A DNA stretch of 64,000 nucleotides from Bradyrhizobium quebecense (GTDB taxonomy: Bacteria; Pseudomonadota; Alphaproteobacteria; Rhizobiales; Xanthobacteraceae). A program made the position numbers and the translations under genes. Position 1 is the stretch's first letter. Each line of letters starts with the position of its first letter. The notes under the pieces were generated by a model. The model worked only from the letters and a program-made list of their open reading frames with translations. It had not been told where the DNA came from and made no database searches. The stretch is taken from assembly GCF_013373795.3 (NCBI RefSeq), contig NZ_CP088022.1:8191501-8255500 (forward strand). Reading direction: 5' to 3'. Shown here piece after piece: positions 1-9,207 of the stretch.

Positions 1-792
1 CTTGCTGAAATCCGCGGGCAGCCATTCGCCGATCAGCGACAGCAGCTTGCCGAGGCTGAGGATCTTGGTCGCACCCAGCAGGCTATTCCAGCCATAGGGC
101 GTCACGCAGCTCGCGGCCAGCGCGGCGACGCCGAACAATCCCCATCGCACGATGAGTTGACGGCGGCGGCTCGGCTCCGCGCTCCACACCGCCTCCAGTC
201 CGATCGGCCCGATCAGCGCCAGGCCGAGCACGAAGCCGCCATGCAGATTGGCCCACAACGCCATCAGCGGCAGCAGCCACCATGACGGATGGGTGCGGCG
301 ATCCGCGGCCGACATCAGGCCGCCGACGAACGCCAGCAGCACCGGCAGTGCCAGCACATGCGGCCGCGCGAAGAAGTGGATCGTCGACAGCAGCAGCGCC
401 AGCGCCGCGATCAGGAGTGCACGCGCCGGATCGAAATACGAGCTCAACAGATGCAGGAAGATCGCGACCGACGCGCCGATCGCGACCGACGTCAGGATCA
501 CCGGCCCGGTCCAATCGCCGCCGTACACGAGAGCGTACGCCACCTGCGACAGCCACGAGCTCGAGATCCAGGGCTCGCCGAAACGGGTAAATGAGAACAC
601 GTCTGATGTCGGCATCGCGCCGTGTTCGAGGATCCTCTGTCCGACCTTGATCTGCCACTCCGTGTCGGAATCGCGCAGCAGGATTTCTCCGGCGGAGAGA
701 TAGAACAGATAGGCGCCCACGGCGGCGCACAGCGGCAGCAGTCCTCGCACCGCGCTACGGCTGCCCACGCTGCTGGTGATGGAGAGTGACAT
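1..792 (-). CDS. Integral membrane protein, 3' end outside window
   Basis: This frame is open from an ATG at 792 to the window edge (264 codons) with no stop. The reading starts MSLSITSSVGSRSAVRGLLP and then gives several long hydrophobic stretches: about residues 17-35, 95-115, 122-160, 170-200 and 215-235. Short polar loops lie between them and include WLSQV and FARPH motifs. This is typical of large multi-pass membrane proteins of unknown function related to membrane glycosyltransferases, but I cannot assign a family with certainty because the C-terminal part is missing. The other minus-strand reading frames here are Arg-rich shadows. The gene is divergent from the TetR gene across about 410 bp. 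Confidence 0.65.
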   Translation of the reverse strand, partial: MSLSITSSVGSRSAVRGLLPLCAAVGAYLFYLSAGEILLRDSDTEWQIKVGQRILEHGAMPTSDVFSFTRFGEPWISSSWLSQVAYALVYGGDWTGPVILTSVAIGASVAIFLHLLSSYFDPARALLIAALALLLSTIHFFARPHVLALPVLLAFVGGLMSAADRRTHPSWWLLPLMALWANLHGGFVLGLALIGPIGLEAVWSAEPSRRRQLIVRWGLFGVAALAASCVTPYGWNSLLGATKILSLGKLLSLIGEWLPADFSK

Positions 793-1203
793 GCGCTTTC
801 TTGGTCCGGCCGGGAACATCGTGGCAATGCCACACGTGGCGTTGGGCGCACTCGACCACGGCTTCCGATAAATTCGGGTAAATGCGACCGCGATGTCGTG
901 GGTCCGCGCGAGATCGGATGTCTCGATTTCGAGCAATTATTTTGGCGCGCGATTTACCATCGGAAGCCCAATCCGGACCTGAGTGCTGTTGGCACCTCGC
1001 GCTTCCGTCGACCGGAGAGCCGCCAGTTCAATCGGAGGTGGCGTGCGGCCGTCGCAAAATCCTTACAATTCCAGCTTGTCATTCAGTCTGAATAGTTGTT
1101 CACTTCTTCAAACGGTTGCGGGATCAATCGTTCAAAACATTGAAGACGCGTGTGTTCTGCCGGTGGGCGCCGGCCAGGGCGCACGGTGGGGGGACGGAAT
1201 GCC
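793..1203. other. Divergent intergenic region, no gene seen
   Basis: These 411 bases separate a minus-strand membrane protein gene from a plus-strand TetR gene, so both promoters should lie here. Around 925-955 there is a locally AT-richer patch. No convincing coding frame, RNA gene or strong hairpin is visible. A TetR operator would be expected, but I could not pick out a clear palindrome. Confidence 0.4.
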
Positions 1204-1878
1204 ATGGTCTACCGGCGAACTCATCAGGTTGTGAAACGGCTGGCTGCCCGGCGCAGCGCCATCCTGTCGGCTGCGCGCGACGCGGCGGCGGCGGGCGGCA
1301 TGGCCGCGGTCCAGATCGCACCCGTCGCGGTGCGGGCCAATGTCGCGGCCGGCACCGTCTATCGCTATTTCCCGTCGAAGGCCGAGCTGATCTCGGAATT
1401 GATCACGGAGGTCTCACGCGACGAGTTGTCCGCGATCCGGCGCGCCGCAGAGGCCGCGCCCGGACCGTCATCGGCGCTGGCGGCCGCGGTGACGACGATT
1501 GCGGTCCACGTGCTGTCGCAGCGCAAGCTGGCCTGGGGCATCCTGGCCGAGCCGGTCGATGTCGACGTCACCGCCTCGCGCCTCGCCAGCCGCCGCGATA
1601 TTTCCGGCGAGCTGGCCATGCGCATCGACGCCGCCGTACGCGCCGGACATCTGCCGGCACAGGACACGGCGCTTGCCGCCACCGCGTTGCTCGGCGCGCT
1701 GCACGAAGCGCTGGTCGGCCCGCTGGCGCCGGCCAATCTCGACGATCCGATCAAGCTGCGCGATGCGGTGCAGACCGTGACGCTGCTCGCGCTGCGCGCG
1801 GTCGGCGTGATGGACGCGCGCGCCCGTGGCCTTGTGGTGCAGGCGACGACCCCGGCAAAGGCGCTGGTCGGGGCCTGA
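1204..1878 (+). CDS. TetR/AcrR family transcriptional regulator
   Basis: This is a 224-aa one-component repressor-type protein. The N-terminal helix-turn-helix covers about residues 14-60 and includes the family hallmark GTVYRYFPSKAELI. The rest is the variable all-helical ligand-binding and dimerisation domain. An in-frame GTG lies upstream at 1150, but the ATG at 1204 is preferred because homologues begin just before the HTH and a purine-rich GGGGGGACGGA precedes it. An OsmC-type gene follows 82 bp downstream on the same strand and may be co-regulated or co-transcribed. The ligand and targets cannot be inferred from sequence. Confidence 0.85.
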   Translation: MVYRRTHQVVKRLAARRSAILSAARDAAAAGGMAAVQIAPVAVRANVAAGTVYRYFPSKAELISELITEVSRDELSAIRRAAEAAPGPSSALAAAVTTIAVHVLSQRKLAWGILAEPVDVDVTASRLASRRDISGELAMRIDAAVRAGHLPAQDTALAATALLGALHEALVGPLAPANLDDPIKLRDAVQTVTLLALRAVGVMDARARGLVVQATTPAKALVGA

Positions 1879-1960
1879 GATCGCAGCTGCGCGGCGAACA
1901 CTTCCGTCGCATTGGCGTTGTAGGTTGAGGCTGGGTTCAACCAATCTCACGGAGCAACGC

Positions 1961-2389
1961 ATGACGACGACCCATGGTTCGGCCAAATGGCAGGGTGGCA
2001 TCAAGGACGGCAAGGGCGCGATCTCGACCAAGAGTGGCGCGCTCTCGGATTACCCCTATGGCTTCGCCAGTCGCTTCGAGGGCAAGCCCGGCTCGAACCC
2101 CGAAGAGCTGATCGGCGCGGCGCATGCCGCCTGCTTCACGATGGCGCTGTCGCTGATCCTGGGCGAGGCCAAGCTCACGGCCGAGCACATGGAGACCAAG
2201 GCCGACGTGACCCTGGAGAAGGTCGCCGACGGCTTTGCCATCACTGCCGTGCACCTGACGCTATCGGCGAAGATCCCGGGCGCCGATAACTCAACGTTCC
2301 AGGACTTGGCGGGCAAGGCCAAGGCCGGATGTCCGGTGTCGAAGCTGCTCAACACCAAGATCACGCTCGACGCGGCGTTGCAGGGCTGA
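1961..2389 (+). CDS. OsmC family peroxiredoxin-like protein
   Basis: This 142-aa protein belongs to the OsmC/Ohr superfamily, thiol-dependent hydroperoxide reductases. The first conserved cysteine is in AHAACFTMAL (about residue 54) and the second in AGCPVSKLL (about residue 126). These correspond to the peroxidatic and resolving pair. The N-terminal SAKWQGGIKDGKG and the PEELIGAAHA motif are typical of the OsmC subfamily rather than Ohr. The ATG at 1961 has a GGAG 8 bases upstream. It lies downstream of a TetR gene and converges on pyk. Oxidative or osmotic stress protection is the family role; the substrate is unknown. Confidence 0.88.
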   Translation: MTTTHGSAKWQGGIKDGKGAISTKSGALSDYPYGFASRFEGKPGSNPEELIGAAHAACFTMALSLILGEAKLTAEHMETKADVTLEKVADGFAITAVHLTLSAKIPGADNSTFQDLAGKAKAGCPVSKLLNTKITLDAALQG

Positions 2390-2445
2390 CGGTCTGGAGC
2401 GCAGCCTTGGGGCCACGCTGATGCGTCGCCCGGCGGGGCGGGTTA

Positions 2446-2508
2446 GAGCGTTTTCGAGCGAAGCGAGCACCGGTTCGCGTGAAGAAAACGCGTCAAAACG
2501 AGAATCTA
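2446..2508 (-). repeat. Dispersed intergenic repeat, copy A, at 3' end of pyk
   Basis: Read on the minus strand this begins TAGATTCTCGTTTTGACGCG, continues through TTTTCTTCACGCGAACCGGT and ends in GAAAACGCTC. The same sequence recurs at 21096-21160 and 42613-42675, and inverted at 24767-24830. The first three bases are the stop codon of pyk. The element contains an AACGCGT core and complementary GAAAACG and CGTTTTC segments, so it can fold. Confidence 0.85.
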
Positions 2509-3942
2509 CAGCTGCGCGTCGCCGTTCGGTCCGACCGAGGCGATGCGCAGCATGTTGGTGGTGCCGGGCGCGCGGAGCGGCACGCCGGCGACGATGATGA
2601 CGCGCTGGCCGGCCTTGGCAAAGCCGTCCCGAAATGCAATCGAGCCGGCGCGTTCAACCATGTCGTCGAGATCATGCGCGTCCTCGGCGACCACGCAATG
2701 CACGCCCCACACCACCGACAGCTTGCGCCCGGTGGCGAGGTTCGGCGTGATCGCGACCACCGGCACCTTGGGCCGCTCGCGCGCCACGCGGATCGCGGTC
2801 GAGCCGGATGACGTCCAGCAGATGATTGCCGACAGATCGAGCGTCTCGGCGATCTGCCGCGCGGCATCGGCAATGGCATCGCCCACCGTCGCCTCCGGAT
2901 CGACGCGCTGTGCGTTGATCACGCTGCGATAGGTCGGATCGCGCTCCACCTCCTCGCCGATGCGGTTCATGGTCGAGACCGCTTCGACCGGGAATTTGCC
3001 GGCGGCGGATTCCGCCGACAGCATGATGGCGTCGGCGCCCTCGTAGACGGCGGTGGCGACGTCGGAGACTTCGGCGCGCGTCGGCACCGGTGCCTGGATC
3101 ATCGACTCCAGCATCTGGGTTGCGACCACCACCGGCCTGCCGGCGCCGCGCGCCATCCGGATCATCTGCTTCTGCAGGCTCGGCACCCGCTCCAACGGCA
3201 GCTCGACGCCGAGATCGCCGCGCGCCACCATCAATGCGTCCGCCACCTCGATGATGTCGGCGAGTCGGTCGATCGCCTGCGGCTTCTCGATCTTGGCCAT
3301 CACCGCGGCGCGACCGCGGATCATCTTCTTGGCCTCGATCACGTCCTCGGCACGCTGCACGAAGGACAGCGCAACCCAGTCGATCCCTTCCGGCAGCGCG
3401 GCTTCCAGATCGGCACGGTCCTTCGGGGTCATCGCGGAGACCGGCAGGTCGGTGTCGGGCAGGCTGACGCCCTTGCGGTCCGACATCTTGCCGCCGATCA
3501 CGACGCGCGTGACCGCGCGGTCGGGCGAGGTTTCCTCGGCGATCAGCCGCACCTTGCCGTCGTCGAGCAACAGCGCGTGGCCGGGCCGGAGCGCGGCGAG
3601 GATCTCCGGATGCGGAAGCTGGACGCGGCTGTTGTCGCCGGGCGTCTTGTCGGAATCCAGAATGAAGCTCTGGCCGTTCTTGAGCTGGGTCGACCCTTCC
3701 GCAAAGGCGCCGACCCGCAGCTTCGGCCCCTGCAGGTCGACCAGGATGCCGATCGGCCGGCCGTAGCTCGATTCGACATTGCGGATGGTCTTGACCAGCT
3801 CCCGCATCTTGTCATGCGGGGTATGGCTCATGTTGATGCGGAACACGTCGGCGCCCGCCTCGAACAGCCTGCGGATCATCGCGCTGTCTGAGGAGGCCGG
3901 GCCGAGCGTTGCGAGGATCTTGATTCGGCGCAGTCGTCTCAT
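2506..3942 (-). CDS. pyk: Pyruvate kinase
   Basis: This 478-aa enzyme converts phosphoenolpyruvate and ADP to pyruvate and ATP, the last step of glycolysis. The N-terminus MRRLRRIKILATLGPASSD carries the substrate-binding ATLGP motif. The active-site region includes MAKIEKPQAI, with the catalytic Lys, and DALMVARGDLGVE. The C-terminal domain reads ICWTSSGSTA, with AITPN further on. A longer frame exists upstream, but the ATG at 3942 fits family length and overlaps the upstream DUF1036 stop as ATGA, which indicates translational coupling. The stop codon lies inside a dispersed repeat. Confidence 0.96.
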   Translation of the reverse strand: MRRLRRIKILATLGPASSDSAMIRRLFEAGADVFRINMSHTPHDKMRELVKTIRNVESSYGRPIGILVDLQGPKLRVGAFAEGSTQLKNGQSFILDSDKTPGDNSRVQLPHPEILAALRPGHALLLDDGKVRLIAEETSPDRAVTRVVIGGKMSDRKGVSLPDTDLPVSAMTPKDRADLEAALPEGIDWVALSFVQRAEDVIEAKKMIRGRAAVMAKIEKPQAIDRLADIIEVADALMVARGDLGVELPLERVPSLQKQMIRMARGAGRPVVVATQMLESMIQAPVPTRAEVSDVATAVYEGADAIMLSAESAAGKFPVEAVSTMNRIGEEVERDPTYRSVINAQRVDPEATVGDAIADAARQIAETLDLSAIICWTSSGSTAIRVARERPKVPVVAITPNLATGRKLSVVWGVHCVVAEDAHDLDDMVERAGSIAFRDGFAKAGQRVIIVAGVPLRAPGTTNMLRIASVGPNGDAQL

Positions 3943-4547
3943 TGTTTGTTTCCGGGTGGTGCGGCTGGCGGCAGACCCGACGCGCCCGGAGGCGCTGCGC
4001 CCGGCGGCGGGTTGGGCAGGCCCGGCATCGCCCCGGGACTTCCCGGGGCCACGCCGCCCGGCATTCCCGGTACTTTCTGCGGCTGTTGTTCGTTGGCTTC
4101 GGTCAGCTGGACGGTCCATGCACGCTGCTCGCCGGTGTCGACCTCGAAGAAGCCGGTGCGGTCAAAGCCCCGCGCCAGGCAATTCTCGGTGCCCTTGATG
4201 GTGAATTCCTTGTCGCGCGAGCACATGAAGGCCTGGCCGGACCATTCGCCGCCGCGATCGTAGTCGAGAGCGTAGATGTAGTAGTAGCGCGCCACAAGGT
4301 TGCCGCGCAGCAGGGTCTCGCAGGTCCGCGACGACACATTCCACCAGCCTTCTGTGGTCCAGCCCTCGGCATCCTTGTAGCCGAGCGCGATCCCGACCCG
4401 GCTCGAGGTGTTGTTGCAGAGCCGGAAATCGGCGGCCGCCGGGCTCGTCCACAGGCATGCCGCGACAAGCGCCAGCACCGGCAGGATGCCGGCCAGGATC
4501 AGGCGGATGGTGCGGGGAGCTGAGGCGAGAGAATCTGTTGGGCTCAT
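3939..4547 (-). CDS. DUF1036 family exported or membrane-anchored protein
   Basis: This 202-aa protein has an N-terminal hydrophobic segment (about residues 16-38, ending SPAAA) that is a signal peptide or anchor. A DUF1036 domain follows at about 40-150, beginning DFRLCNNTSSRVGIALGY. Its conserved Trp and Cys residues (EGWWNVSSRTC, FMCSRD) suggest extracytoplasmic disulfides. The last 50 residues are Pro/Gly-rich and low in complexity. The stop codon overlaps the pyk start by 4 bp, so the two are one operon. DUF1036 next to pyk is a recurring alphaproteobacterial arrangement; the biochemical role is unknown. The gene is divergent from the DUF1244 gene across 197 bp. Confidence 0.85.
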   Translation of the reverse strand: MSPTDSLASAPRTIRLILAGILPVLALVAACLWTSPAAADFRLCNNTSSRVGIALGYKDAEGWTTEGWWNVSSRTCETLLRGNLVARYYYIYALDYDRGGEWSGQAFMCSRDKEFTIKGTENCLARGFDRTGFFEVDTGEQRAWTVQLTEANEQQPQKVPGMPGGVAPGSPGAMPGLPNPPPGAAPPGASGLPPAAPPGNKQ

Positions 4548-4744
4548 GCGGCGAAGCTATATCAAATCATTGTCGATTTCGCGTGCCCGGCACGCACTGT
4601 CAACGGGCGGGCGCCCGTCTGCCACGCTGCGGCACCGTGGCCAGTGTGGCCAGCCAGCTCCGTATTGCGCGTCGATATGGCAAAATCTGTGACAATTCCC
4701 ACCTGATATCAATATGGTGAGCACATCACACCGGGATCACGATC

Positions 4745-5047
4745 ATGAGCATTGACGACAAAACCAGAACAGAACTTGAGGCCGCGGTGTTCCGGCGCCT
4801 CGTCGATCATCTGCGCAACCGGACCGATGTGCAGAACATCGACCTGATGAACCTTGCCGGCTTCTGCCGCAATTGCCTGTCCAACTGGATGAAGGAAGAG
4901 GCCGACGCCAAGGGCCTTGCCGTGAGCAAGGACGAGAGCCGCGAGGCGGTCTACGGCATGCCCTATGAGGAGTGGAAGGCGAAGTATCAGGGCGGCGCGA
5001 CGCCGGAGCAGCTCGCGGCGATGAAGAAGGCCCAAAGCGGGCACTAA
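4745..5047 (+). CDS. DUF1244 family small protein
   Basis: This is a 100-aa soluble protein. It matches the DUF1244 pattern: an N-terminal helical part with VFRRLVDHLRNRTDVQNIDL, the signature AGFCRNCLSNW with two cysteines about residues 41-44, and MPYEEWKAKYQ near the C-terminus. The closely spaced CRNC cysteines could bind metal, but this is inference. The ATG at 4745 gives the usual family length. It is divergent from the DUF1036-pyk operon and upstream of gapR. The molecular function of the family is not established. Confidence 0.88.
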   Translation: MSIDDKTRTELEAAVFRRLVDHLRNRTDVQNIDLMNLAGFCRNCLSNWMKEEADAKGLAVSKDESREAVYGMPYEEWKAKYQGGATPEQLAAMKKAQSGH

Positions 5048-5221
5048 TTCCCGATTGATGTGACCCCAGTTCCGTGGCCGTCCGCATCTCCTGTGGGCGC
5101 GCTGTGGATGAGCGCGATGTTTCCTTGACGGGACGTGCTCCAAAATCGAGGGTCGCCCGCAACAAGCGGTGCGCGTGGCGCGTATTCGCGCGACATTTCA
5201 TTGCCATTTCAGGAGTACGCG

Positions 5222-5494
5222 ATGGCCACCACGTCTGCCGCCGTTCAGGATGAACCCGCAACGCGATTTGCCAAGGACCAGCTCAAATCCATCATCGAGC
5301 GCATCGAGCGGCTGGAAGAGGAAAAGAAGACCATCTCGGACGATATCCGCGACGTCTATGCGGAGGCCAAGGGCAACGGCTTCGACGTCAAGGCGCTGCG
5401 CACCATCGTGCGCCTGCGCAAGCAGGACGCCAACGAGCGCCAGGAGCAGGAAACCATCCTGGAGACCTATATGCAGGCGCTCGGGATGCTCTGA
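5222..5494 (+). CDS. gapR: GapR-type nucleoid-associated protein (DUF2312)
   Basis: This 90-aa protein matches Caulobacter GapR through [16 protein letters not shown] and the following [17 protein letters not shown] and VRLRKQD segments. GapR is known to encircle overtwisted DNA ahead of replication and transcription machinery and to stimulate type II topoisomerases. The first half is a coiled coil (about residues 18-50) and the basic RLRKQD patch contacts DNA. The frame opens earlier, but the ATG at 5222 has an AGGAG just upstream and gives family length. It is a single gene between the DUF1244 gene and a cyclase gene and is expected to be essential or near-essential. Confidence 0.93.
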   Translation: MATTSAAVQDEPATRFAKDQLKSIIERIERLEEEKKTISDDIRDVYAEAKGNGFDVKALRTIVRLRKQDANERQEQETILETYMQALGML

Positions 5495-5544
5495 GGCGGC
5501 AGGCGGGCCGGTCTGGCGTCGCCAAGGCGCCCCCCCGAGGTAAC

Positions 5545-5596
5545 TCACCCAATCCTCTTGGCGAGGCTTGGGTGAAATCCCGGGATTTGCTACACT
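5545..5596 (+). promoter_or_regulatory. Candidate promoter with overlapping inverted repeat
   Basis: A TTGGGT hexamer at 5568-5573 and TACACT at 5591-5596 are separated by 17 bp, a plausible sigma-70-type promoter for the cyclase gene starting at 5626. An 8-bp inverted repeat TCACCCAA (5545-5552) and TTGGGTGA (5568-5575) overlaps the -35 box. It could be an operator or a terminator stem after gapR. A second small hairpin (GCCGGT and ACCGGC) follows at 5597-5614 in the leader. Confidence 0.4.
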
Positions 5597-5625
5597 GCCG
5601 GTGAGGTAACCGGCAGAGCGTTCAG

Positions 5626-7389
5626 ATGGACGTGCCAGGACCAGAGCGTCGGCTCGCTGCGGTCCTCGCCGCCGACATGGTCGGCTTTAGCCGACTGATG
5701 GAGGCTGACGAGACGGGCACCCTTGCGCGCCTCAAGACCCATCGGATCGAGCTGATCGATCCGGCCATCACCAAGAATCGCGGCCGCATCATCAAGACCA
5801 CCGGCGACGGTCTGCTGGTCGAATTCCACAGCGTCGTCGATGCGGTGTTGTGCGCGGCCGAGGTCCAGCGCCGGATGGCCAAGCGCAACACCGACGTCGC
5901 GCCGGCGCGGTGGATGCAGTTTCGCATCGGCATCAATCTCGGCGATGTGATCGTCGACGGTGCCGACATCTTCGGCGACGGCGTCAATGTCGCCTCGCGC
6001 CTCGAGGTGCTGGCCGAACCCGGTGGCATCTGCATTTCCGGCGCGGTCCGCGATCAGGTCGGCGATCGCCTGGAAGATCTGAGCTTCGAGGATCTCGGCG
6101 ACCAATCCGTCAAGAACATTGCGCGCCCGATCCGGGTTTTCCGCGTCCATCTCGAATCGGGCGCCAGATCCACTACTGACCATCCAAGCGCGGCGGCCGC
6201 CCCTGTCGTCGCCAAAAAGCCCTCCATCGCCGTGCTGCCGCTCGTCAATATGAGCGGCGATCCCGAGCAGGAATTCTTCGCCGACGGCCTCACCGAGGAC
6301 ATCATCACCGAGCTGTCGCGCTTCCACGATCTGCTCGTGATCTCGCGCAACTCGACCTTCGTGTACAAGGGCAAGGCGGTGAAGGTGCAGGACGTCGCGA
6401 AGGAATTCGCGGTCGACTATGTGCTGGAAGGCAGCGTGCGCAAGGCGGGCGGCCGGATTCGCGTCACCGTGCAGCTGATCGATGCCGAGGCCGACCGGCA
6501 CGTCTGGGCCGAACGCTACGACCGCGAGCTCGCCGACATCTTCGCGATCCAGGACGAGATGACGCGCGCGATCGTGTCGACCTTGCCGGGCCGCGTCGAG
6601 GCCGCTGCCCATGACCGCGTCAAGCGCAAGCCGACCGACAACATGGCGGCCTATGAGTGCGTGCTTGCCGCCAAGGTGCTGCATCATCGCTCGGCCCGCG
6701 ACGACAATGCGGAGGCGCGGCGTCTGCTCGAGCGGGCCATCGTGCTCGATCCCAACTACGCCCATGCGCACGCCTGGCGGGCCTGCGTGCTCGGCCAGAC
6801 TTGGGTCTACAATTGGTGCGACGATCGCGACGCGACCTTCGCGGAGGTGGCGGCCGAGCTCGAGATCGCGCTCAAGCTCGACGACAACGACAGCGACGTG
6901 CACCGGATCCTCGCGGCGCTGAACCTCAACCGCGACGACCACGACAAGGCGGCCTTCCACCAGGAGCGCGCGCTCGCGCTCAATCCCAACTACGATCTGG
7001 TCGTCGTGCAGCAGGGCGAGCTCCTGACCTGGCTCGGGCGGCCGGAGGAGGGCATCGACTGGATCAAGCGGGCGATGCGCCTCAATCCGTTCCATCCGGA
7101 ACGATTCTGGAGTCATCTCGGCCGGGCCTGCTATTGCGCCGAGAAATACGCCGACGCGGCCGAGGCGTTCTCGCGGATCACGCGGCCCGACCACACCCAT
7201 CACGCCTTCCTCGCCGCGACATTGGCGCAGATGGGCAACGCGGTGGCGGCCGCAGCCCATGCGACCGAGGTGCTGAAGCGCGAGCCGACCTTCTCGGTCG
7301 GCGCTCACCTGGCAACCCAGCACTACAAGCGCGCGCCCGACCGGGCGCGCTACGAGGCCGGCCTGCTCAAGGCAGGGCTGCCGGCTTGA
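5626..7389 (+). CDS. Class III adenylate/guanylate cyclase with FlgO/TolB-like domain and TPRs
   Basis: This 587-aa protein carries a class III nucleotide cyclase domain at about residues 8-175. The metal-binding aspartates are visible (ADMVGFS, D17; TTGDGLL, D61), as are the transition-state Asn and Arg (NVASRLE, N121 and R125), so it is probably catalytically competent. Residues about 195-310 form the FlgO/TolB N-terminal-like module (KPSIAVLPLVNMSGDPEQEF) that often accompanies these cyclases. The remainder (about 340-580) is tetratricopeptide-like helical repeats. No transmembrane segment is obvious. The TPR part probably senses protein partners and controls cAMP production. The family is strongly expanded in bradyrhizobia. 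Confidence 0.88.
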   Translation: MDVPGPERRLAAVLAADMVGFSRLMEADETGTLARLKTHRIELIDPAITKNRGRIIKTTGDGLLVEFHSVVDAVLCAAEVQRRMAKRNTDVAPARWMQFRIGINLGDVIVDGADIFGDGVNVASRLEVLAEPGGICISGAVRDQVGDRLEDLSFEDLGDQSVKNIARPIRVFRVHLESGARSTTDHPSAAAAPVVAKKPSIAVLPLVNMSGDPEQEFFADGLTEDIITELSRFHDLLVISRNSTFVYKGKAVKVQDVAKEFAVDYVLEGSVRKAGGRIRVTVQLIDAEADRHVWAERYDRELADIFAIQDEMTRAIVSTLPGRVEAAAHDRVKRKPTDNMAAYECVLAAKVLHHRSARDDNAEARRLLERAIVLDPNYAHAHAWRACVLGQTWVYNWCDDRDATFAEVAAELEIALKLDDNDSDVHRILAALNLNRDDHDKAAFHQERALALNPNYDLVVVQQGELLTWLGRPEEGIDWIKRAMRLNPFHPERFWSHLGRACYCAEKYADAAEAFSRITRPDHTHHAFLAATLAQMGNAVAAAAHATEVLKREPTFSVGAHLATQHYKRAPDRARYEAGLLKAGLPA

Positions 7390-7415
7390 CCTGCTGGTAA
7401 ATTGACTCGCGAGGC

Positions 7416-9014
7416 TCAGCGCAGCGAGGCGGTGCGCAGCACGAACGACTGGGTCGTCAGGAGGGCGGTCGCCGAGCCCGAGAAGCGATCGCAGGTCATG
7501 CCCATCATCGGATCTTCCGAGAAGGTCATGGCGACGGCGGCCTGCGGCTTCACGAAATGCTGCCGCATCATGTTCATGTCGGTGTCGCCGAGCACGGTGG
7601 TCAGCATGCCGCTGCTCGCGCTCGGCGCCAGCATCACGACGCGCATCCAAATGTCGTTGCCCTTGGCGGCCGAGATCCGCGCCGACGTCGTGATGACGCC
7701 CTGGCCAGGTGTGCCCTTCGCAACGACGGTGTTGATTTCGGTGGCCGGCGCCGCCGCATTGCGCGCCGGGCGCACATTGCGCGGGATCGGCGCGGTCGCC
7801 GCGACGATGTTGGCGCGATCGACCGGTGAGGACGCGGCCGGCGCATAAGCGAGCGCCTTGTTGAAGTTGTCGGTCGTGCTGGCGGTGGTCTGCGGATCGG
7901 AGCCGCCGACCGCCTCACGCGCCTTCAGCGCGGCGATCTGCGCGGCCGATGCCTGCTTCGGCGCCGCGGACTCGTCACCCCAGAAACCGCGGGCATTGAT
8001 GATGTCGGCCGGCGATTGCGGCGCGGTGTTCTCGGCCGTCTGCACCACCTGCACCGCCGGCTTCGCCTTCGGCATCGGGACGAGCTGCGCGTCGGCGGCG
8101 GCGAGCTGGATCGCGGCGGCGAACTGCTGCGGCTTGGCGCGCGGCAGCGGAACGGGGTCGGCGGATTTTGCAGGGGCCGCGGCCGCAACCACGGTGGGGG
8201 CCGCGGGCTTGTCGTTCACAGCGGCCGCGCCTTCGTCTTCATCGTCGCCCGACTTGCCGGCCCCGAACAGCTTCGCAAACAGGCTCGGCTTGCTGATGGT
8301 CGCAGCATCATCGCCATTGCCGCGGCGTTCGATGTCGGCCTTGGCGAGTTCATAGCCCTTCAGCGGTGTGCCGTCGGTCGGGACATGGACGGTGCGGCCG
8401 TCCGGGAACACCCGGACGAGCTGCTCGCGGGTCATCCGCGGCCAGTGGCGAATGCCGCCGGTGTCGAGATGCACGAAGGGCGAGCCCGAGGTCGGATAGA
8501 AGCCGACGCCGCCGCGCTGCAGGCGCAGGCCGGCGAAGCGGATCTGCTCCAGCGGCACGCCCGGAATGAAGAAGTCCATCGCATGCCCCAGCATGTGCTG
8601 GCTGTGGCGCGCAACGCCCGAGGAGCGGCGGCGGAGCATGGCGTTGGTGGCAGGGGCGCGATAGGCGGAGATGATCTGGATCGGCTGCTTGCCGCCGACG
8701 TCGTTATAGACTTCCCACAGGATGTCGAAGAGGTGACGGTCCATCACCGCCTCATCCTGGGAGCGCCAGTCGCGCAGGAAGTGATTGAGCTGCTTCAGCG
8801 CGGCTTCGTCGTAGCGGCCATCGCGTTTGAAGGTGATGTTGAGGTCTTCGCCGGAATGGGTGTGGTGGAAGGTGAGGGTGCGGGTCTGGTTCAGCGCAGT
8901 CGCATCGTGCACCGAGCCGGCGCCCGCCAACAGCAATAGCGCGGTCAGGCCGACTTGGTATCCGGCCTTAGGCAGCGACAGCGGATTGTAGCGGCGTGCG
9001 AAAACAGCCAGCAC
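7416..9014 (-). CDS. DUF882 / peptidase M15-like cell-wall protein with long C-terminal tail
   Basis: This 532-aa protein has an N-terminal hydrophobic segment (about residues 18-34), so it is exported or anchored. The DUF882 (YcbK/MepK-like) domain spans about 45-215. It has the M15-type zinc motif HMLGHAMD (H140, D147) and FVHLDTG (H182), so it is likely a peptidoglycan endopeptidase or carboxypeptidase. The remaining 300 residues are Ala/Pro/Lys-rich and low in complexity, unusually long for the family. The start is a GTG at 9014 because no ATG lies near the signal sequence. It lies downstream of the L,D-transpeptidase gene in the same orientation, separated by 264 bp containing a hairpin, which suggests a shared wall-remodelling role. 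Confidence 0.85.
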   Translation of the reverse strand: MLAVFARRYNPLSLPKAGYQVGLTALLLLAGAGSVHDATALNQTRTLTFHHTHSGEDLNITFKRDGRYDEAALKQLNHFLRDWRSQDEAVMDRHLFDILWEVYNDVGGKQPIQIISAYRAPATNAMLRRRSSGVARHSQHMLGHAMDFFIPGVPLEQIRFAGLRLQRGGVGFYPTSGSPFVHLDTGGIRHWPRMTREQLVRVFPDGRTVHVPTDGTPLKGYELAKADIERRGNGDDAATISKPSLFAKLFGAGKSGDDEDEGAAAVNDKPAAPTVVAAAAPAKSADPVPLPRAKPQQFAAAIQLAAADAQLVPMPKAKPAVQVVQTAENTAPQSPADIINARGFWGDESAAPKQASAAQIAALKAREAVGGSDPQTTASTTDNFNKALAYAPAASSPVDRANIVAATAPIPRNVRPARNAAAPATEINTVVAKGTPGQGVITTSARISAAKGNDIWMRVVMLAPSASSGMLTTVLGDTDMNMMRQHFVKPQAAVAMTFSEDPMMGMTCDRFSGSATALLTTQSFVLRTASLR

Positions 9015-9207
9015 TATGAGCCCACCCAGTCGACGAGCGTTCGGTCGGCATCCTCGCAGACCCCCTGCGGAAGACGGTGAACGCTTTCTTAAAGCGGGAG
9101 GGTTAACCGAGGTTTACCGACCCGCCCCCAAGTTGGGCTTAACTAACTGGGGGAGTGTGGCAAAAGATAGCCCTGTTCCCCGGACCCCATGGGAAATGGT
9201 TAACGTA

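Noticed and set aside
83..730. Arg-rich open frame on the minus strand
   Set aside because: It reads the membrane-protein region in the wrong frame and has no hydrophobic segments; the frame used for the 1-792 gene gives membrane helices instead.
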